DNA of 25,997 nt from assembly GCA_030837785.1 (NCBI GenBank), contig JAUQYA010000155.1:1-25997 (forward strand). Reading direction: 5' to 3'. The stretch is from Albidovulum sp. (GTDB lineage: Bacteria > Pseudomonadota > Alphaproteobacteria > Rhodobacterales > Rhodobacteraceae). Made by a program: the position numbers and the translations under genes. Shown piece by piece: positions 23,000-25,997 of this stretch. The notes beneath the pieces were generated by a model. The model was not told where the DNA came from and made no database searches. It worked only from the letters and a program-made list of their open reading frames with translations. Positions within the stretch are counted from its first letter, which is position 1. Each line of letters opens with the position of its first letter.

Positions 23000-23608
23000 A
23001 TGGCAGTGGGTGAGACGGTATCGCGCCGCTCGGCGATCCTCATGGTGCTGGCGGCTGCCGGCTGCGGCGGCTCGTTCCGAACCTATTATGACACGCCGGC
23101 CCCCGCGAAGGACTGGCGCGTGACTTCCGTCGATGTGACCGTTCCCCGCACGCTCAGCGTCTCGGAGGAGGAAATCTTCCTGCCGCGCGCCGACATCGTC
23201 TGGCGCGAGGACCCGGCGGGAGACCGCTACGACCAGGTGGCCGCGATCATGAAGGCCGCAATTTCGCGCGGTGCCGCCGGGCTGAAGGGCGCCCGCCCGG
23301 TGCGTCTCGAGGTGACGATGACGCGGTTCCACGCCATGACCTTCACAGCCGAGACGCGCGCCCCCGCCGGCGTGCATGACGTCGAGTTCGACATCACCGC
23401 CCGCGATGCGCGGACCGGCGAGGTGCTGGCCGGGCCCGAACATGTCGAGGCCTCGCTGCCGGCAATGACCGGCCCCGCGATGGCACGTGCGCGGCTTCAG
23501 GGCCAGTCGCAGAAGAGCCAGATCTCGGCTCATGTGGCGCGCACGATCGCAAGCTGGCTCGGCGCTATTCCCGACGCGCGGCAGACCTTCACCAGCGTCG
23601 GCGCCTGA
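23000..23608 (+). CDS. Rhodobacterales-type secreted lipoprotein (DUF6778-like)
   Basis: The 202-residue protein opens with SRRSAILMVLAAAGC, a short basic-hydrophobic signal ending at a lipobox-like AAGC (C22). The SRR pair even resembles a Tat motif, so it is probably lipidated and periplasmic or outer-membrane attached. The body has VTVPRTLSVSEEEIFLPRAD, IVWREDPAGDRYDQVAAIM and VHDVEFDITARDARTGEVL, matching a conserved family of unknown function that I believe is DUF6778 in this order. GAGGAG lies about nine bases before the ATG. It diverges from the PEP-mutase-like gene and ends four bases from the MmcQ/YjbR stop. No enzymatic motif is seen; I do not assign a function. Confidence 0.8.
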   Translation: MAVGETVSRRSAILMVLAAAGCGGSFRTYYDTPAPAKDWRVTSVDVTVPRTLSVSEEEIFLPRADIVWREDPAGDRYDQVAAIMKAAISRGAAGLKGARPVRLEVTMTRFHAMTFTAETRAPAGVHDVEFDITARDARTGEVLAGPEHVEASLPAMTGPAMARARLQGQSQKSQISAHVARTIASWLGAIPDARQTFTSVGA

Positions 23609-23611
23609 CCG

Positions 23612-23962
23612 TTACGCCCCGGCGAAGGGCGGTAGCGCCGCCTGCACCCGCCGGGGCAGTCCGGCACGGACCAGCACGTAGGACCGTGCAAGCCGGTGGC
23701 GCAACTCGTCCTCTGCCGTGCCCCGGGGCAGGTTCACCCAGGAGGCGTGGAAATAGGGTGCCTTGACCGCGACGCCCGCGGCGATCAGCATTTCCGCCGT
23801 CTCGACGCCATCGGTCTTGACCGAGACGCCGGGCAGGACGGCGCCGATGCAGGCGAACATCTTGCCGCCCACCTTCCAGGCGTCATGCCCGCCGCCCCAG
23901 GGGTCGGAGACTTCCGCCCCCGGGAAGCCGGCGCAGATCGCGTTGACAACCTCGCGCGTCAT
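23612..23962 (-). CDS. MmcQ/YjbR family protein
   Basis: The 116-residue single-domain protein has the family hallmarks: an N-terminal helix ending in FPGAEVSDPWGGGHDAWKVG, then GKMFACIG, VSVKTD and the final YFHASWVNLPRGTAEDELRHRLARSYVLV. The fold resembles the tail of CyaY-like/double-wing DNA-binding proteins, but no biochemical role is settled. I start it at 23962, which gives the standard family length; the longer in-frame form extends into the cysS leader region on the opposite strand. No strong ribosome site is seen. It is convergent with the lipoprotein gene and divergent from cysS. Confidence 0.87.
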   Translation of the reverse strand: MTREVVNAICAGFPGAEVSDPWGGGHDAWKVGGKMFACIGAVLPGVSVKTDGVETAEMLIAAGVAVKAPYFHASWVNLPRGTAEDELRHRLARSYVLVRAGLPRRVQAALPPFAGA

Positions 23963-24001
23963 GGCGGCGAGGATGCCATGCCGGGACAGTCGCGGAAAGC
24001 C

Positions 24002-24030
24002 TTGGCAGGGCGCGGGTTCCGCGCTATCAG
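24002..24030 (+). promoter_or_regulatory. Candidate sigma-70 promoter of the cysS transcript
   Basis: TTGGCA (24002-24007) and TATCAG (24025-24030) are separated by 17 bases and match five and four of six consensus positions. Transcription would begin around 24037, which is exactly the ATG of the short leader frame. The leader could thus be leaderless or nearly so. If transcription starts further upstream, AGGGGG (24029-24034) could act as a ribosome site instead. Confidence 0.4.
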
Positions 24031-24036
24031 GGGGCC

Positions 24037-24081
24037 ATGACATCGAACGGCATCATCTGCATCATGTGCATTACCGGCTGA
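24037..24081 (+). CDS. Putative cysteine-sensing leader peptide upstream of cysS
   Basis: A 14-codon frame reads MTSNGIICIMCITG and ends with TGA at 24079-24081, 86 bases before the cysS start. It is preceded by AGGGGG two bases from the ATG and by a plausible promoter. Cysteine, normally about 1% of residues, occurs at codons 8 and 11. Its last codons (ACC GGC TGA) lie in the left arm of a long-range helix. This is the layout of an amino-acid attenuator, where charged tRNA-Cys supply sets ribosome position in front of a cysteine-tRNA ligase gene. Everything beyond the frame and the helix is inference; no known family was recognised. Confidence 0.45.
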   Translation: MTSNGIICIMCITG

Positions 24082-24143
24082 CACGTCAGGCGGGCCGTTC
24101 TTCTGTTTTCACGAGCACAAGAGACTGGCAGGCCCGCCGCCGG
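24074..24143 (+). promoter_or_regulatory. Long-range helix in the cysS leader (candidate attenuator)
   Basis: GGCGGGCC (24089-24096) pairs perfectly with GGCCCGCC (24131-24138). The stem continues with CCGGC (24074-24078) to GCCGG (24139-24143), leaving the left-side bulge TGACACGTCA, which contains the leader stop codon. The loop holds the U-rich TTCTTCTGTTTT. GTTCTT (24097-24102) could alternatively pair with AAGGAC (24155-24160), the likely cysS ribosome site. A ribosome on the leader would open part of this helix. Confidence 0.45.
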
Positions 24144-24167
24144 AACGCGCGCGCAAGGACATCGGCC

Positions 24168-25643
24168 ATGACCAGGACCAGGATCAGGCTCTACAATACC
24201 CGGACCCGGACGAAGGAGGATTTCGCCCCGATCGATCCCGGCAACGTGCGCATGTATGTCTGCGGGCCGACCGTCTATGACCGCGCGCATCTGGGCAACG
24301 CCCGCCCCGTCATCGTCTTCGACGTGCTCTACCGGCTTCTGCGCCATGTCTACGGGGCGGATCGCGTCACCTATGTCAGGAACTTCACCGATGTCGACGA
24401 CAAGATCAACGCCGAGGCGCAACGCCGGAAGGGCCTTGGCGATCCGCGCCCGCTTGAGGAGCTGATCCGCGAGCGGACCGAGGAGACGATCCGCTGGTAT
24501 CACGACGACATGGACGCTTTGGGGGCGCTGAGGCCGAACGTCGAGCCGCGGGCGACCGATTATATCGGCCAGATGATCGGCATGATCGAGGGGCTGATCG
24601 CCTCCGGCCACGCCTATGAGAAGGACGGCCATGTGCTGTTCCGCGTCCGGTCCTACAAGGACTACGGCAGGCTTTCCGGCCGCTCGGTTGACGACATGAT
24701 TGCGGGCGCACGGGTGGAGGTCGCGCCCTTCAAGGAAGACCCGATGGACTTCGTGCTGTGGAAGCCCTCCGACGCTGACCTGCCGGGCTGGGACAGTCCG
24801 TGGGGCAGGGGCCGGCCCGGCTGGCATATCGAATGCTCGGCGATGTCGGAGGAATTGCTGGGCACCAGCTTCGACATCCACGGCGGCGGCATCGACCTGC
24901 AATTCCCCCACCACGAGAACGAGATCGCCCAGTCGATGTGCGCCCACCCGGAGGCGGATTTCGCGAAGGTCTGGATGCACAACGAGATGCTCCAGGTCGA
25001 GGGCAGGAAGATGTCGAAGTCCTTGGGCAACTTCTTCACGGTGAGGGATTTGCTGGACGGAAACTGGAGCGGCGGCTGGAACGTGCCCGGTGAGGTGATC
25101 CGCTTCGTGATGCTCTCGACGCATTATTCCAAGCCGATGGACTGGACGGAGGAGAAGGCGAAGGCGGCGCGCGCAGAGCTGACTGAGTGGTTCCGAATGA
25201 CCGAAGGCGCCGTCGCCAATGCATACGGCGAGGCTTCGGTAGTCCCCCATATCGCCAATGATCTGAACACCAGCGAAGCGATCACCCGCATCCGGCAACT
25301 CGCTGAATACGGGAACGTGGAAGAACAAAAATGGGCTCTCGACTTTCTAGGTCTCGTTCCAAGCTCGGATTGGTATCGGAAAAGCAGCCAAGAATACGAC
25401 GCTGAAGGACTTCACGTAGGAGTTTCTTGGACGGGCGTCTTGGCGCCGGAAAGCCTTAAGGTCGTTCAGAGGCTTGTTCGTAGATACGCCACGGCAAGGC
25501 GCGACAAGAACTTCGCCCTGGCAGACGCTCTGCGATCCGGTGCTGTGGAAGCAGGGGTGAAGCTCCAAGTAGTAAAGGGCCGCGACGCGCACGCTGAGGT
25601 GATCGACGGCTTCGACCCGTCCAAGCTGGAAGCGCTCAAATGA
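24168..25643 (+). CDS. cysS: Cysteine-tRNA ligase
   Basis: The 491-residue class I aminoacyl-tRNA synthetase charges tRNA-Cys. The HIGH motif is HLGN (41-44) after the zinc-binding C32 of YVCGPTVYDR. Further zinc ligands are C223 in WHIECSAMS and H248/H249 in FPHHENE. KMSKS is intact at 281-285. The C-terminal anticodon-binding region ends KNFALADALR...GFDPSKLEALK, so the gene is complete. I use the ATG at 24168; AAGGA lies nine bases upstream. From about residue 345 to 480 the codon use shifts to much lower GC than the first two thirds, and the protein there departs from the usual alanine-rich Rhodobacterales form. The likely cause is replacement of the 3' part by recombination. The frame is not broken. 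Confidence 0.97.
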   Translation: MTRTRIRLYNTRTRTKEDFAPIDPGNVRMYVCGPTVYDRAHLGNARPVIVFDVLYRLLRHVYGADRVTYVRNFTDVDDKINAEAQRRKGLGDPRPLEELIRERTEETIRWYHDDMDALGALRPNVEPRATDYIGQMIGMIEGLIASGHAYEKDGHVLFRVRSYKDYGRLSGRSVDDMIAGARVEVAPFKEDPMDFVLWKPSDADLPGWDSPWGRGRPGWHIECSAMSEELLGTSFDIHGGGIDLQFPHHENEIAQSMCAHPEADFAKVWMHNEMLQVEGRKMSKSLGNFFTVRDLLDGNWSGGWNVPGEVIRFVMLSTHYSKPMDWTEEKAKAARAELTEWFRMTEGAVANAYGEASVVPHIANDLNTSEAITRIRQLAEYGNVEEQKWALDFLGLVPSSDWYRKSSQEYDAEGLHVGVSWTGVLAPESLKVVQRLVRRYATARRDKNFALADALRSGAVEAGVKLQVVKGRDAHAEVIDGFDPSKLEALK

Positions 25644-25997
25644 CCCTCCATCCGGCACCGAGCACCGCACAGGTTCGCCCCCGGCCCGAGGGTGGGGGCG
25701 ATTTCGCCCCCGCCCTGGGGGGCGGGTCGGGGGCGAACCGGTTCGCAGGCGAACCGGAAGGGGAAGATACCCTGCGGCCCGAAAGCCAGCGCGGACAGGA
25801 TAGCGCGCCCCTCAAGCCCGAGGCCATCGCCTCGGGCGTCGCGACCGGCCGCCGCCATCCCGGCCGTGCTCATGAAGCACGGCCGGCACCCGCCCCCCGG
25901 GCGGCGGGTGCATTCGCACCCACCGGGGCGGGCGCAGTCCGTGCCCGACCGTTTGGGATTGCGGACAGCCCCTTGGCCTGCGCTTGCGCTCCGGCCA
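25640..25997 (+). CDS. Possible partial open frame of low complexity after cysS (runs off the window)
   Basis: An ATG overlapping the cysS stop (ATGA) opens a frame that stays free of stops to the end of the window, 119 codons. The product starts MTLHPAPSTAQVRPRPEGGG and remains rich in Ala, Gly, Pro and Arg, with no recognisable domain. The four-base overlap favours a real coupled gene, but long open frames are common in DNA of this GC content and this stretch is packed with perfect palindromes. I have no ribosome site or homology to support it, so it is as likely to be noncoding as coding. Confidence 0.25.
   Translation, partial: MTLHPAPSTAQVRPRPEGGGDFAPALGGGSGANRFAGEPEGEDTLRPESQRGQDSAPLKPEAIASGVATGRRHPGRAHEARPAPAPRAAGAFAPTGAGAVRARPFGIADSPLACACAPA
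25644..25997. repeat. Dense hairpin cluster downstream of cysS
   Basis: At least seven perfect stems lie in about 320 bases. They are CGCCCCC/GGGGGCG (25676-25700); GGGGGCGA/TCGCCCCC (25694-25711), which competes with the first; CCGCCC/GGGCGG (25710-25725); the palindrome GCGAACCGGTTCGC (25733-25746) with a second GCGAACCGG at 25749; GCCCGAGGC/GCCTCGGGC (25816-25837); CCGGCCGTGCT/AGCACGGCCGG (25860-25886); and GCACCCGCC/GGCGGGTGC (25886-25911), overlapping GGGTGC/GCACCC (25906-25921). GCGCTTGCGC at 25980-25989 continues the pattern. Several have 4-5-base loops. There is no U tract after any stem. It could be a structured RNA, a recombination hotspot or a mobile palindromic element. Confidence 0.6.

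Noticed and set aside
24097..24160. Classic Rho-independent terminator in the cysS leader
   Set aside because: The long helix is not followed by a U tract; the U-rich stretch is in its loop, so transcription termination is not directly supported.
25676..25921. Integron attC or tRNA-like sites in the hairpin cluster
   Set aside because: No attC core sequences, no cloverleaf with conserved tRNA bases and no CCA end could be found; simple perfect stems only.

Overview
The window reads as chromosomal DNA of a high-GC alphaproteobacterium, most likely a member of the Rhodobacteraceae/Paracoccaceae. The grounds are the strong third-position G/C bias, the types of genes present, and an intergenic repeat type (GGACCCCCCGAGGATATTT-like) that I associate with that group. 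No rRNA, tRNA, CRISPR array, transposase or phage gene was recognised. Genes are tightly packed, and many neighbours overlap by 1-4 bases, which implies translational coupling.

Region 1 (1-6329) is a surface-glycan segment. The plus-strand unit holds the 3' part of glucose-1-phosphate cytidylyltransferase (rfbF), a zinc-knuckle sugar C-methyltransferase, an extended SDR nucleotide-sugar enzyme and a GtrA-type membrane protein. Converging on it from the minus strand are a polyprenyl-phosphate glycosyltransferase (GT2) and a large GT39-like GT-C membrane glycosyltransferase. GtrA, GT2 and GT-C together look like a three-part lipid-linked glycosylation system split over two transcription units.

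Region 2 (6600-14141) is a six-gene plus-strand operon that matches the aerobic route from gamma-butyrobetaine through carnitine to glycine betaine known from Sinorhizobium meliloti. It encodes a BKACE enzyme (dehydrocarnitine cleavage), a carnitine 3-dehydrogenase fused to a hot-dog thioesterase, an SDR of unclear role, an acyl-CoA dehydrogenase, an ADP-forming-type CoA ligase and a CaiD-like crotonobetainyl-CoA hydratase. A candidate promoter and dyad lie just upstream. A pair of inverted Rhodobacterales-type repeats with strong hairpins sits in the middle of the operon.

Region 3 (14185-18417) continues the quaternary-amine theme: choline-sulfatase (betC, minus) diverges from its LysR-type regulator (plus), which is followed by an alkaline-phosphatase-superfamily phosphodiesterase. 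A class II aldolase-family protein lies convergent to the latter. Choline sulfate and carnitine degradation both lead to glycine betaine, so regions 2 and 3 may form one nutrient/osmolyte island.

Region 4 (18698-23962) is mixed: a conserved CxxC protein of unknown function coupled to an HSD10-like SDR, a small outer-membrane beta-barrel protein, a TPM-domain membrane protein with a 15-bp tandem repeat inserted inside its zinc ribbon, a PEP mutase/isocitrate lyase-superfamily protein, a Rhodobacterales-type lipoprotein and an MmcQ/YjbR protein.

Region 5 (23963-25997) holds cysS. It is preceded by a 14-codon open frame with two Cys codons, which runs into a long-range helix and looks like a cysteine-responsive leader peptide/attenuator. 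The 3' third of cysS drops sharply in GC, suggesting a recombinant allele. Directly after cysS comes a dense cluster of perfect hairpins inside an open frame that runs off the window. The cysS leader, the cysS mosaic and the hairpin cluster are the least ordinary parts of the window.
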